Positions 1-11,522 of a stretch of DNA of 64,000 bases are shown piece by piece (the first letter of the stretch is position 1; every line of letters begins with the position of its first letter). The notes beneath the pieces were generated by a model. That model worked only from the letters and a program-made list of their open reading frames with translations. It ran no database searches and was not told the DNA's origin. A program made the position numbers and the translations under genes. The DNA comes from Diaporthe sp. PMI_573 (lineage: Eukaryota; Ascomycota; Sordariomycetes; Diaporthales; Diaporthaceae). The stretch is taken from the NCBI GenBank assembly GCA_021399435.1, contig JAJTUP010000108.1, positions 120,095 to 184,094 on the forward strand, read 5' to 3'.

Positions 1-160
1 GTTAGTTCTTCAGTCAGATCAACTTTTTCCCTCCTACACCTAGCTTGCCTCCTCCTTCCTTGAATTTGTTCTCTGTGAGGTGTTGAAGGATATCTTGACT
101 ACAGCCTTACTATGTCCCTCTACCCTTAGCCCTCTACCCTTAATCTAGGTGTTTTTAACA
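1..160 (+). repeat. 3' part of a chromovirus LTR, cut by the window edge
   Basis: This stretch is the reverse complement of 62365-62524, the outer end of the LTR of the chromodomain gypsy element at the right end of the window. The match runs over about 160 bases with only a handful of differences, nearly all C/T or G/A, as RIP would leave. It ends in TTTTTAACA at 160, the usual CA end of an LTR. Whether it is a solo LTR or the 3' LTR of a plus-strand element lying to the left cannot be seen. Confidence 0.85.
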
Positions 161-268
161 GTTATAATAGTTAAATATACATTATATATTTTAATATATA
201 AATATATAATATATATATATATTTATATATTGTATATCCTAAGGTCTTATATATTTATATATTATATA
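161..268. repeat. AT-rich repeat, target of the copia insertion
   Basis: Nearly pure A/T sequence of TATATA-type runs, containing the recognisable core GTATATCCTAAGGTCTTATA. The same core with flanking TATATT runs recurs at about 17115-17150, so this is a dispersed repeat rather than chance low complexity. The copia element at 269 is inserted into it. No coding sequence. Confidence 0.6.
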
Positions 269-599
269 TGTGGAATGGGCGGTAGCAATAGCGATAGCGA
301 CAGCCGAAAAGTGTCGGTCCGAAGCGGACCGCTGCAGCTGGCCACTTCTGGCTGGCTGGCTGCGGATGGCTGCTTAGTCATCCCAGGCAGCCACTCGGCA
401 GCAAGAACGCTTGGACCGACTACTGGCCCGTGCACACCTTAGATTAGTCAGCCTTCTGGCTGCACCCTACTTGGGCGCTTCGCCGCCCACGAAGGGGTCA
501 GCCAGAAGCAACACACGACAGACCCACCGAATTGAAGCTATCAAGTAGCCACTTCGGTAACCCCTTCGAGTAATTACTCGTTTACGTGCCCAACCAACA
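269..599 (+). repeat. 5' LTR of the copia element
   Basis: Starts TGTGGAATGGGCGG and ends CCCAACCAACA. It is GC-rich, with a CGGTCCG/CGGACCG hairpin near its start, and much less mutated than the 3' LTR. Preceded by the target duplication ATATA. Confidence 0.92.
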
Positions 600-1833
600 C
601 TGATCAGTGATTGCTTGGCAATCCCTGACAGAAAGGAAGGAAGAGACAGATCGCTGTCGCCATCGCTACGGTTTTTGAGCCATTTTGAGTGACGACATCT
701 GTGCTAAGATCATCACCAGATTAGCATACCAACGTTCGACGTGCTCCCTACTAACTGGCGACGATCAGCCCGTGGATAACCCGATTCCTCCCGGTGAAGG
801 AAGGATTTGGGACCCATCGGTGTGCTCCATCGCACAAGAAAACACCGTCAAGATCATCACAAATACCTATCACGACGATCACATCGACGAAAGCCCTCGA
901 AAGCACTGTTTCGAGGCCATACTACCCATCTGCACCGCCAAGAATCTGACTAAGCAAACGTGCAAATCGACAAAAGCCCTCAGAAACGCTCTTTTCGAGG
1001 CCAAAAGAACCCTCTGCTGACCACTCAACCGATTGCCCTACTCCTTACAAACGTTGCCGTGGCACGTACGGCAACCACAACCGCAAGGGGGGCTAGTCAA
1101 GAAAATTTGAACGGTCACCACCCAAACGCCATACAAACCATTCACTTGGTCTTGCAAACGGCACATCCCTTCGGAGCCCCGCACTACCCGTACGGCAACC
1201 CATCGGTGCCCTACACTCGACCATCGTAAACGGTCACCTACAAATCGACCATCGCCAAACGGTCTATTACACTCAACTATTGCCAAATAGTTGCAGGCAA
1301 GTCTTTAGAGTGCTTTCCTACGTCAAAGAGCATGCCATAACATGTTTTTACGTTGTTTTTCCGTTACTTTTAACCGAAACTATCGTCATTTGCACCCTTT
1401 AAACCACCACTTGCCCTTTCCTATCATTACTTGCCCCCTCTCTCTCTCTCACCATCGTCACCTATACCTAAATCATTACAATTACCCTTCTCTACAATAA
1501 TTTTACACCCTCTCTCGCGCCTTCCCTTCGGTCTACTTTCTTGTATGCAAATAGCAAAGGTTGCTGCTATATATATCTTATTTGCGGTCCTTCTACGCTT
1601 TGTCTCTACAGTCTACATACTTTGTTTTCTCTCCTACTCCTTTGTTTTTACTGTTTTTTAACGTTAAAAACAAGAAAAAGAGGAAAACTCTATACGTAAG
1701 ACTGCGCGGTAATACTTCTGTTTACCAAAAACCACTACCTATAGGTAAATAGTATACTTGTGCCGGTTAGAAGTTACAGCCAGAAGAGTTCCGATACTCT
1801 CTACAATAACTATATTAATAGTTTTTTAATTAT
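600..1833 (+). other. Long copia leader, not RIP-mutated at its start
   Basis: About 1.2 kb between the 5' LTR and the first Gag-like codons (ATGGCAGAAGAGG near 1834). The first 700 bases keep many CA dinucleotides and have a balanced composition, unlike the interior after about 1.4 kb. Open frames of up to 111 codons (685-1020) occur but resemble nothing I recognise, and I do not call a gene. A primer-binding site just after 599 could not be matched to a tRNA by eye. Confidence 0.5.
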
Positions 1834-4800
1834 AATGGCAGAAGAGGACATACTAGTTATTGCTACTAACTCTCCTACTAAAAGCCTAGTGGCGAGTAAA
1901 TACTAAGAAATAACCATTAAGGAGGAAATAAAGGCAGACGGCATTACAAGCTGGTACTATTTGGTTATAAAAGCCGACTAGGAAAAGGTTGATCTATTGC
2001 TAATAGAGATACCGGTTAATACCGAGAAAGTTAACGAGAAATAGGCCTCTATATATATCTTTGAGGTAATAGAGAGGATACATTAAATACAATATATCGA
2101 CAATGGTTTCCTACTTAATACCTAGTTCTACTTTAAAGAGTAGACTACCGAGATAGTCAGCAAGGCCACTGTTGGCTAAAAGAAAGAACTTTAAAACCTT
2201 GCTTGTTAGTAAGGTATCTACCTTGGTCTATAGGGAAGATAAATCGGACTATAAATTAATACCTTCTTAATCTACAAGAAATACCCCGCCTAGCCAACCA
2301 AAGAGCTTCTAGTATATACTATCCATCCTTAGTTATGCTTCTACGGTGCCTCTATAAGAGCTAGAAAGACTAAGGCTTAGACTTACAATGGCCTGATTTA
2401 ATTTCCGGATCCCGTGCCAGATCCCATATAGGATCCCGTGCCAGATTCTGTAGTAGAGATTGCTAACAATAATAAAGTTATTACAAAGACCAAAGAAGAA
2501 AGCGTTGTCCCTTAACTACCATTACAACCGCCAAGTTATACACCTCAGCCAGTAAGACCTACATCTTAACCAGGTCAGGTAACTGGCACTACATCAGAGT
2601 CACGATAAAATGCCGCGCAGGCTTCACGATAAGTCTAATAGCTGCCGACAAAGTTCTCGTTAGACCAGTAATGGTTACAAGAAACATTATGGCCATAGAA
2701 ATAGCGAAATGCCGCTTAGCTGCCAGACTAGCAAGCCAATACCCAATAATACAAGCAGCCTAATTAGATGTTTCCCGATATACCGTATTCTGCCGAAACC
2801 CTAAGACTATCCCTTGTATTTCCGGATCCGAAAGATCCATACTATATACTCTCTCTGAGATACTAAAGGTATATTAATCTTAAGCCTGACAAGATTACGT
2901 CCTTTTCTAAGGCCTAGAATTAAAGGCTAAAATAGACCAGAGATATCTATAACCTTTTTGACAATAAGGTCTATATTATATTCTCTATTACCTAGTCTTA
3001 TAACATTACTCTACTATAATTTTATGCGATTCTTCCCTTAATTTTTACTAACCGTGCCAAGCTATACTAGATTACCTATATTGGCCCGAGCGTAAAATTC
3101 TTAGAAGCTTACAGAAGACTTAAATAATACTTTAATACTAATACTAATTACTAGTAGTACTATAATGATTAGATAATAGTAATGTTTGAGACCCTTTGCC
3201 GAGATAAAGACAATATTAACAAGAGCCCTCGCAATATTCTAGCGCTACTTCTTAATAAATTGCAGCTATGCCAGCAAGTACTTAGCTCTAAGTACTAGGG
3301 CAACAAGATGCTTTACATAATAGTATTGTGTGCCTGCTCTAGAGTGCCTAAATTTAAACACATACTCTTTACGCTGCGGGCACTATATAAATGTCTTTTT
3401 CAGAATCTACAATTATTGCTTAAGCTAAGTATTAACTATATAATACTTTAATAATTCCTTCAAAAAGATAAAATTAGTATAGACGATAAGATATACTATC
3501 TCAATTGTCGGTATACAAATAATTAGCAACAAGGTTGCAAATTAGGCTTCTAAACACAATTTAGCCGTAATAGCTTTTACGGTAATAACCGCCGCCATGG
3601 TAATGACTGCCGTTATAGTAATGGCCGCTGCCGAGGTAATAACTGCTACCGTGGCTATTATTAAAAATGCTGCTTTATATACAACAAAGAAAAATGCTAG
3701 TCTTTAAACCATACCTTTAAAGAATGTTAGAAGGCATACAAGCAGTATCTCTTAATTTATAAAATTAAGGGGCATTTAATGTCTAATGTTAAATTTGCGT
3801 CTTTTCTTGCCGACTTTAAAGGACTTAACGTTGCTTTAAAAGATGCTTATAATAAGTATAAAGACGACCTAAATGGTTACGAGAAAGCTTAACAGCTTCT
3901 TGCCAATGCTTTGTTTCTATATTTACTCGGCCCTAATAATGCTGACAAGACTGACGATACTGTTATCTTAGCAAGTTAATTTACGCTAGAAGGAAGATAT
4001 TCTTATAATAAATTTTAAGGTATTATTCCTAATACTAGTGCTGTATAATTTTCAACTGTTGGTTATAAATAATACTTGGCTCTAAATTAAGAGAACCCTT
4101 CCGTCATTATAGATGCCGGCTGTACTGGCGAGGCCGTTGTTAAGTTTGGAAAAGGATCCCATCTTACCTTAATTAATATGACGACCGTAAAGACGACTAT
4201 AGGGCTCATTACTTTCTATATTGTAGAGACTCCGACTCCATTCTTAATGTATGTTTAAGACATAAATAAGCTAGAGGTCTATTTCCGCAATATTACTGAC
4301 GAATTAGTATTGTTACAGAATTTGGGCCTAGATATAACTATTCTAGTAACCCGGAAGTAGGGTTATTTATGGTTCTTTCTGGAAAGCTATAAGGCAGGCA
4401 TGTTCTTTACAGAGAACAAACTTTAACAACTTTATTAACAATTTAGTTATCTAGCAGCTAACTATCTTTATTGTCTACTCAAAAATGCCGGTTATAACCC
4501 TAACCTTACTATACTTAAGGTTATTAGCAAATTTTGTTACCACTGCCAGCTAAAGGGCGCTGCCTTAAAAAGATTTAAGTTTAACCTAAGGAATAACTAT
4601 AACTTTAACTATAAGATTATTGTTAATATTATATATCTTAATAGTAAGCCAGTACTACATGTTATAAACTCCGGAACGTCTTTTTAAGCCAAAAAGTTTC
4701 TGGCATTAATGTCTACAAAAGACACCTAGAAAGCCCTTTAAATAGTCTAGATAGATACATACTTGGGTCCTTCTAACCATCTTACTTATAATGTTAGTAC

Positions 4801-7270
4801 TAACTTTACTTTAGTCAAATTCTAAAACGAGGCAAAAATTATAGAAATTATATATAAACAGGTCTTAACGAAAGCCTACTAGTTTGTAGGTAAGATCAAA
4901 CGCTATTACAGACTACTTTAACAAGCATTTAAGATCCTCTACGCGAAATTAAAAGAAATTTTTTCAAAAAATACTATCCTTCAAATAGCAATAAAGGCCG
5001 TAAATAATACCGCCGGCCCAGATAGGCTAGTACCTACTCTGCTTGTCTTCAGCGCTTTTCTATAAATAAATATAGATTCACCACCTATACCGTTAATATT
5101 TAAACATGCCGAGGCAATTACTAAGGTAATGCGAGATTTCCGGAAGTACTATATCAAAAAGCAAATTACCGAAGCTCTTAACACCCAAAATGGCCCAGAC
5201 ACTACCAGTATACTAAATATATCACTACAGTTAGAGATGCTTATATAGTAAGAAAAGGACGGCTGGCAGGGTCTATACAAGCTAATAGCAGTTAACAGGT
5301 ATAATGTAACCCTCGACCTGCCAAACAGACCTATAAAGTTTAGGTCAACCATTGTCTAAAAATACTTCCAAGATAACGAGAACCTCTTACCTAAGTTTTT
5401 GTTAGGTAATAGACTAGATACCAGTCTATTACCTGCTTTAGATAGCGGCAGGCCTAAAACAGATTTATTATCTATTTTAGAGACCAGCCGGCCCAAAGCA
5501 GGTCTATTACCTACTTTAAACCATACTAGTATCCTGGCCCCACTATAAAGGAGAGGCCAACCTCCTAGATCCAAAAACAAGCCAAAACCATCTACAACTT
5601 TCCTTACTTAAAAGAAAAAAGACAACTATGCTCTATTGTTAAAACTTTGTTAGGATAGCGTAATTACAGCTACCAGTAAACCATTTAAAGTATTAGATAC
5701 CAAGAAGATTAACAATCTTGTTGCTTAAGGCGTCTTTTAATTTAAATAATTTAACTTAAAGGTTTATGGTACTTTTTAGCTATTTAACTCTTAAATGGTA
5801 CAGGAGATAAAGGAGAAGACTAAAGTCTTCTATAAAAAGTCTTGCTTGATTATTTAAGGGCATAGTAACGAGAACAAGAGGAACATTTTTATATAGTTGC
5901 CTATAATTTAACAAGCTAGTTAACGACTTTTTATTACTATAGTATTTAGACTAATTAAGTCTATTAGTGCCAGCGTTAAACTATATAACATAATACAGGT
6001 ATATCTACAATTGAAGTTAAAGCTATTTTATAAAATTTTGGCCTGGCTTCTTTTTAAAATACAAGCCTGGTACCCAGCCGGCACGATTATAAGGGTGGTA
6101 AAGCCTCTCTACGAAATTACCAAAGCAGGAGTTTATTAGTAAACCACCTATTATCATCATCACTATAAATAACTATAGATACAAACCTTAATATTTAATT
6201 TATATTTTCTAGTATCTACTAGTAGAAAGAACGAATTTGCTATTATAAGTATATAGATAGATAACATTCTACTGCTAGATATACTAAAGTTCTCGGCTTT
6301 TAAGGACGAGAAGATTGTTAAGGTAGAGCTATAATGTAAGCCAAAAGAAAAGCTATTGCCAGAAAAGGCACTTAACTTTAATAGCAACAAGCTAATAATA
6401 ACCTTAAAAGGGGCTATTTGCCTTTAATAAAAGGGTTAAGGCAAGAAGATTATAATGATTAATCTAAAGTTACATAACTTTACTTAGAAGTATCTCAAGC
6501 AATATACTTATAGTACTTACCTTACCTTAATTTACCAACCCGAGGCTTTATTTAACCTATTAGTTGCTACCTAAGCCTAAACACCTAATAAAGACGATTA
6601 TACTAAGTTAAACAAATACTTGGAATAGTAAATAAAGAATCCGTCAAGAGGATTATAATATATTATAGTTAATATAAAGACTACTAAACTAATGGTCTTT
6701 ATCAATAGTTTTTTTACTAACAACCAAGATCTTAGCTCTTAAATTAGCTTTATAATAGTCCTTGTTAATAAGAAAGCAGATAATATAATATCATGGTACA
6801 AGCTTTAAGGAAACGTTATACACTAGTCTTCTATAAAGTATAAGAGAGTTACTCAAAGCATTTTTACTTTCAAGATTTACAGAATAACTAACAGCTTTAA
6901 CATAGAAATTATTCTTTTGTTAACTCTAAAGCTAATTACCAACCAATTAAATATCGATTAGATACCTCTAATAATCTATACAGATTTCTACTCGCTCTAT
7001 AAGTATTTAGTAAAGCTAGGAACCACCAAGGAGAAGAGACTTATAATTAACATTATATCTCTTCGCCAGGCATACAAATAACGGGAAATTAATGAGGTAT
7101 AATAGATAAATAGCGACAACAACCTTACAGATACTATAATAAAGGCATCACTAAATAAAGCTTTGAAACACTTTATTAACACTAATAAGGTAACCATTTA
7201 GGTAGAGGGATATGTGGACCGAAGCACGTAATGAAGCACGGAATAGATTACATAACCAGATATATATAAT
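1834..7270 (+). pseudogene. Copia Gag-Pol polyprotein relic
   Basis: Reading through TAG/TAA as Gln or Trp gives a copia polyprotein. A Gag zinc-knuckle-like stretch of Cys and His residues lies near 3665-3720. The protease region near 4110 has Asp-Ala-Gly in place of the DTG/DSG site. A GAG-pre-integrase segment with CYHCQ follows near 4530. Integrase covers about 4600-5050, with a conserved NDTAGP-like block (here NNTAGP). Reverse transcriptase runs from about 5840, and RNase H near 6960-7190 has a YTDFYSLYKYLVKLGTT stretch. The family encodes the capsid and the enzymes for retrotransposition in the cytoplasm and nucleus. This copy has dozens of nonsense codons and no single long frame. Confidence 0.88.
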
Positions 7271-7322
7271 ATAGAGGAAAACGCATTTTTAGAGGAATTA
7301 GCCAAAAGTAGAAAACTGCCAG

Positions 7323-7653
7323 TATAGAATAGGCGGTAGCAATAGTGATAGCGACAGCCGAAAAGTATCAGTCTGAAGCGGACCGCTGCAGCTAGCTACT
7401 TCTGGCTGGCTGGCTGCGGATAGCTGCTTAGTCATCCCAGGCAGCCACTCAGCAGCAAGAATGCTTGGACCGACTACTGGCCCATACACACCTTAGATTA
7501 GTCAGCCTTCTGGCTACACCCTACTTAGACGCTTCGCCGCCTACAAAGGGGTCAGCCAGAAGCAACACACAACAGACCCACCGAATTAAAGCTATCAAGT
7601 AGCTACTTTAGTAACCCCTTCGAGTAATTACTCATTTACATACCCAACCAACA
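7323..7653 (+). repeat. 3' LTR of the copia element
   Basis: Same length as the 5' LTR and collinear with it, but with many G-to-A and C-to-T changes (for example TATAGAATAGG against TGTGGAATGGG at its start). Followed directly by the target duplication ATATA at 7654-7658. Confidence 0.92.
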
Positions 7654-7957
7654 ATATATTTATATATTATATATTTATATATTATATATTTATATATTTA
7701 TATATTAGATATACAAATATATAAATATATAATTTCTAAAAATAGAAATATTTTAAATTATTATATAATATAGAGTTAAATTCTAGCTATAAAACTATAT
7801 AAATTTTATTATAATAGCTTTAAAACTAATTAAGTTAAAAATCTTTTATATAAGTAAAAAAAAAATATAGACTTTAAGTTTCAAGTTCTAAGATAAATCT
7901 AACTTTTATATATTCTATATACTAATTTATTACTAGTATTTTAACGCTAAAGGTTAC
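7654..7957. other. AT-rich spacer without a visible gene
   Basis: Runs of TATATT continuing the AT-rich target sequence of 161-268, then featureless A/T-rich sequence up to the next LTR. Nothing codes here. Confidence 0.6.
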
Positions 7958-8289
7958 TGTAGAATGGGTGGTAGTAATAGCAATAGCCAAAGGCGTCGGT
8001 TTAAAGTAGACCGCTACAGCTAGCTACTTCTGGCTGACTAGCTATAGATGGCTGCTTAGTTATCCCAGGCAGCCAATTGGCAGCAAGGATGCTTGGACCA
8101 ACTGCTGGCCCGTACACACTATAGATTAGTCAGCCTTCTAGCTACACTCTACTTGGGTGCTTTGCCGCCCACGAAGGGGTCAGCCAGAAGCACAAAAGAC
8201 ATACAACACAGACCCACCAAATTAAAGCTATTAAGTAGCCACTTCGGTAACCCCTTTAAGTAATTACTCGTTTACGTGCCCAACCAACA
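7958..8289 (+). repeat. Solo LTR of the same copia family
   Basis: Begins TGTAGAATGGGTGG and ends CAACCAACA, collinear with the LTRs at 269 and 7323. It is bounded by a perfect 5-bp duplication, GTTAC, at 7953-7957 and 8290-8294. A single LTR with its own target duplication and no interior is the product of LTR-LTR recombination. It is moderately RIP-mutated. Confidence 0.93.
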
Positions 8290-8779
8290 GTTACCCTAGA
8301 CGCTATTTGTATCTAGATTATAAGAAAATATTTATTTCTTAGCGGTAAATTTATATATACTATATGTACGTTTAGAAGGGTCGCTATAGTAACTATACCC
8401 CTAAGAAAACTACTAAATACTAAATAGAATATATAGTCTTAGTATATATAGCTTAGAATAAGCTAATCTAAATTTATTATTTTATATTCTAACTATTTAT
8501 TATTATTTTTAAAATAAACTATTAAAAATAAAAGTAGAAGTAAACAATATATTTAAACTAAAGTCTAAAATATGTCTAAGGCTTAGACTTATACTATAGT
8601 TATTTATCTTAGGCTTTATTTTAAATATTAAAATATATATAATAACTTATTAAATATATTTTAATATATTTTATTTTACTTATACTCTAAAGTATATTAT
8701 AATTTATTAAATATTAAATATTATATTATTTAACTAACTTAAATTAACTTAATATATTATATATAAAAAAACTATTTAA
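8290..8779. other. AT-rich stretch, probable end of the hAT element
   Basis: No open frame or recognisable motif. By position it should contain the 3' untranslated part and terminal repeat of the minus-strand hAT relic that starts at 8780, but I could not identify a terminal inverted repeat. Confidence 0.4.
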
Positions 8780-9415
8780 ATTCTTTAAATAAAATTACTA
8801 TCTTTTTCTTTACTAAAAAAAGCTTCTAAATCTCCTATATTATTATATACTGCTTCTAAATTAAGATATATCTTAGTTTTATATATATTTTTATCTTTAC
8901 TATTAGATTTAGTAATTATTAACTCTTTTCTAATATCGTGCTTTAAATTAGTACAACAATTAGTAATAATATTTGTATTATTATTAAAGTTTCCTTTAAT
9001 AGCAGCAGATGTAGCGAGGATATTTAGGTATTAAATAGCTAAAATAGATAAATTAGAGTAAGAATCTTTATTTATTTCCCAAAACGCAAATATATTATAC
9101 TATTAATAATTAGTATTATAACTTATAAGTATTTAAAAGATTAAGTAATAAAATAAAATACTTACTCTACCCTCTTTTCTAACTTCTTTTAAGTATTTAT
9201 TTAATTCTTCGCTTAATATATAGTCGATATTATTTTGATTTTATATATTAGTTATAGGGTTAGATACTAGAAATAAAGTATCTAATAGGTTGTTTTCTAT
9301 TATTTTTTATATAGACTTCTTTTTAGGTAATATATTTAAAGTTGTTAAATTAATATATATTTTGTTTTATTTAGTAATTAGTTATAGTGGTAATTTTATA
9401 TCTTTTCTTTTATTA
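8780..9415 (-). pseudogene. hAT transposase, C-terminal dimerisation part
   Basis: On the minus strand a mostly open frame includes FAFWEINKDSYSNLSILA, then YLNILATSAA. This is the W..K...YP.LS.LA....I.A.SAA pattern of the hAT C-terminal dimerisation domain. Stops are TAA/TAG only. The upstream part of the protein continues at 10505-11190 beyond the inserted repeats. The protein would have cut and rejoined the transposon ends in the nucleus. It is inactive here. Confidence 0.7.
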
Positions 9416-9420
9416 TTTTT

Positions 9421-9931
9421 TGTTAAACAGAAACACTTGTATAGGCGCTATACGTAAGGAGTTACCCTAGACTTAGCACTGGATTTTGTCTAAGTGTCTA
9501 TAAGGCTTGCACGCCGGCAGATAAGTTTGGTAGCTATAAGTTAATTTTTTAGGCTATTGTAAGACCCTAACTTTAAACCTCTATATTCCCCTTATTTCCT
9601 ACCCAAATAGCATGTAACTTAGCTTATTAGATAGCCTGATTTCTAAAGTTTATCTATATTTAGTTTGGTTACTGTCAGGGTTAGGGTTAGCTGGCTATTT
9701 AAAGCCAAAGATTGTAGGTTCGAGGGCCAAATTTTCCGGGCTCCCTATCTATACACCAGAGCCAACCGCAGCATGCCTAGGGTTAAGATAATATCGGAGG
9801 GACTGTAAGGAGGGCTGATAGAAGCCCACTCGAATTTAATACAAAGTTGTCTAAACCACTCTTAAGCATTCCAACAAGACCTCTAGTACACCCTACTGCT
9901 ACCTAACCCATTTGATCTACTAACCTTCAGA
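9421..9931 (-). repeat. Solo-LTR-like repeat, copy 1 (inverted)
   Basis: A 511-bp unit running TGTTAAACAG to CCTTCAGA, bounded by TTTTT at 9416-9420 and 9932-9936. Homologous in reverse orientation to 9963-10496 and to 51093-51600. No open frame is conserved between copies. The 5-bp duplications and TG start suggest a solo LTR, but the other end is CAGA rather than CA, so the class stays open. Inserted into the hAT relic. Confidence 0.75.
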
Positions 9932-9962
9932 TTTTTAATTCTCTTATATAACCTATTAAACT

Positions 9963-10496
9963 TTTAAAGGTTAGTAGATTAAATGGTAGTTAGGTAGCAG
10001 TAGGGTGCCTAGAGGTCTTGTTGGGATACTTGAGAATGGTTTAGACAACTTTGTATTAAATTTGAGTGGGCTTCTGTCAGCCCTCCTTATAGTCCCTCCG
10101 ACATTGTCTCAATCCTAGGCACACTGCGGTTAGCTCTAGTGTACAGATAGGGAGGCCGGAAAATTTGGCCCTTAGACCTACTATCTTTGGCTTTAAATAG
10201 CCAGCCAAGCCTAACCCTGACAGTAACCAAACTAAATACAGATAAACTTTAGAAATCAGGCTATCTAATAAACTAGGTTATATATTCTTTGGGTAAGAAA
10301 TAAGGGTAATGTAGAGGTATAAAGTTAGGGTCTTACAATAGCCTAAAAAATCGACTCACGGCTACTAAACTCATCTACCAGCATGTACGCCCTATAGGCA
10401 CTTAGTCGAAATAGTGCCAAGTCTAGAGTAATTCCCTACATAAAGTCTAGGGTAACCCCTTACATGCAGCGCCTATATGAGCGTTTCCGTTTAATA
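9963..10496 (+). repeat. Solo-LTR-like repeat, copy 2
   Basis: A 534-bp unit opposite in orientation to the copy at 9421 and only 31 bases from it. It is bounded by a perfect 5-bp duplication, AAACT (9958-9962 and 10497-10501). Its own duplication argues for an independent insertion rather than a single inverted-repeat element. It is RIP-mutated: the ancestral TCTGAAGG start reads TTTAAAGG. Confidence 0.8.
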
Positions 10497-10504
10497 AAAC
10501 TATT

Positions 10505-11190
10505 AGTACTGTATTTAAATAATTTAAATAATATATATTATAGTTATATATACTTACTCTTTTAAATCCTTTAGTAATAAATCTTTAATAAATTTAATTT
10601 AAGGAAAAGAAAATATATTTTTTAATATTTTAAAGTTAAATTGTAGATCTAATAGTATACTATATATATACTTTATATTTATTTATATTCTATATTATCT
10701 ACTTAAAGTTAGTTAGATAATAAGTATTTAACTTATTTAATCTTACTTTTATAGCTTAAATAAAAATAAGAGCAAATAGATATAATAAGGTCTATATTAA
10801 AATATTAGTTAGATATATATATATATATATATATAATATAAAAAAAGACTAACACCCTCTTTTTTACCCAGATTAACATTATCTTTATATAGTTTTTTAA
10901 AGTCTAATAAAATAGTATATATATTGTCTAATAAAGGTAATACTAAACTTAAAGTAGAGTAGCTTAACTCTTATAAAAGAATAATAAGCTAATAGAATAA
11001 TTATAATAAATATTTTAAATTAATTAATTGGTTTTAATTTCTTTTAGATATAATAGTATCTTTAAAAAGTCTATAGTTAAAGTCTTATATAAGTTAATTA
11101 ATAGGGTTTTTAAATTTAATAGTTATTTTTAGTATATTATATAGAAAGTTTCAACGTGTTTCTATATCTAAAATATAAAATATTAGTTAT
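10505..11190 (-). pseudogene. hAT transposase, middle part
   Basis: The minus-strand frame contains LDIETRWNFLYNIL, matching the conserved D..TRWNSTY..L block of hAT transposases. Further on come TLSLVLPL and a following helical region, also typical of this part of the protein. Stops are RIP-type. The upstream part lies beyond the copia insertion at 13990-15150 and the downstream part at 8780-9415. Confidence 0.75.
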
Positions 11191-11195
11191 TATAT

Positions 11196-11522
11196 TAGTT
11201 GGGCGCGGAATTAAGTATACTTGAAAGGGTTACCGAAGTGGCTAGAAAATAGCTTTAATTTGGTAGGTCTGTCTAATGTGTCTATTATACTTCTAGCTGA
11301 CTCCTTTGTAGGCAGCAAAGCATCTAAGTAGGGTATAGCTAGAAGGCTGACTAATCTACAGTATATACGGGCCAGCAGTTAATCCAAGCATCCTTGCTAC
11401 TAATTGGCTGCCTGGGATAACTAAGCAGCTATCTGTAGCCAGCCAGCTAGAAGTAGCTAGCAATAGCGGTCTGCTTTAGACCGATGCCTTTAGCTATTAC
11501 TATTGCTACTACCTATTCCATA
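11196..11522 (-). repeat. 3' LTR of the deleted copia element
   Basis: Reverse complement of the copia LTR, from TAGTTGGGCGCGG to CTATTCCATA. RIP has changed the terminal TG to TA. Pairs with 13655-13981. Confidence 0.85.

Larger units (their letters stand above)
269..7653 (+). mobile_element. Full-length Ty1/copia LTR retrotransposon, RIP-inactivated
   Basis: Two direct 331-bp LTRs (269-599 and 7323-7653) bound a 6.7-kb interior and are flanked by a perfect 5-bp duplication, ATATA, at 264-268 and 7654-7658. The interior reads, in Ty1/copia order, Gag with a zinc knuckle, protease, integrase, reverse transcriptase and RNase H. Essentially all stops fall where Gln or Trp is expected (CAG/CAA/TGG to TAG/TAA), the signature of RIP. 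The element is complete in structure but cannot encode a protein. Four more LTRs of this family lie downstream in the window. Confidence 0.93.

Noticed and set aside
149..442. 97-codon frame with a Tyr/Ile-rich start
   Set aside because: It runs from AT-rich repeat into a copia LTR, so it is low-complexity sequence, not a gene.
9676..9700. TTAGGGTTAG, a telomere-like double repeat
   Set aside because: It is part of the LTR-like repeat (also in the copies at 10.2 and 51.3 kb as CTAACCCTGAC) and is only about two units long. Not a telomere.
9421..10496. Single foldback transposon with long terminal inverted repeats
   Set aside because: Each half has its own different 5-bp duplication and a third copy occurs singly at 51093-51600, so two separate insertions fit better.
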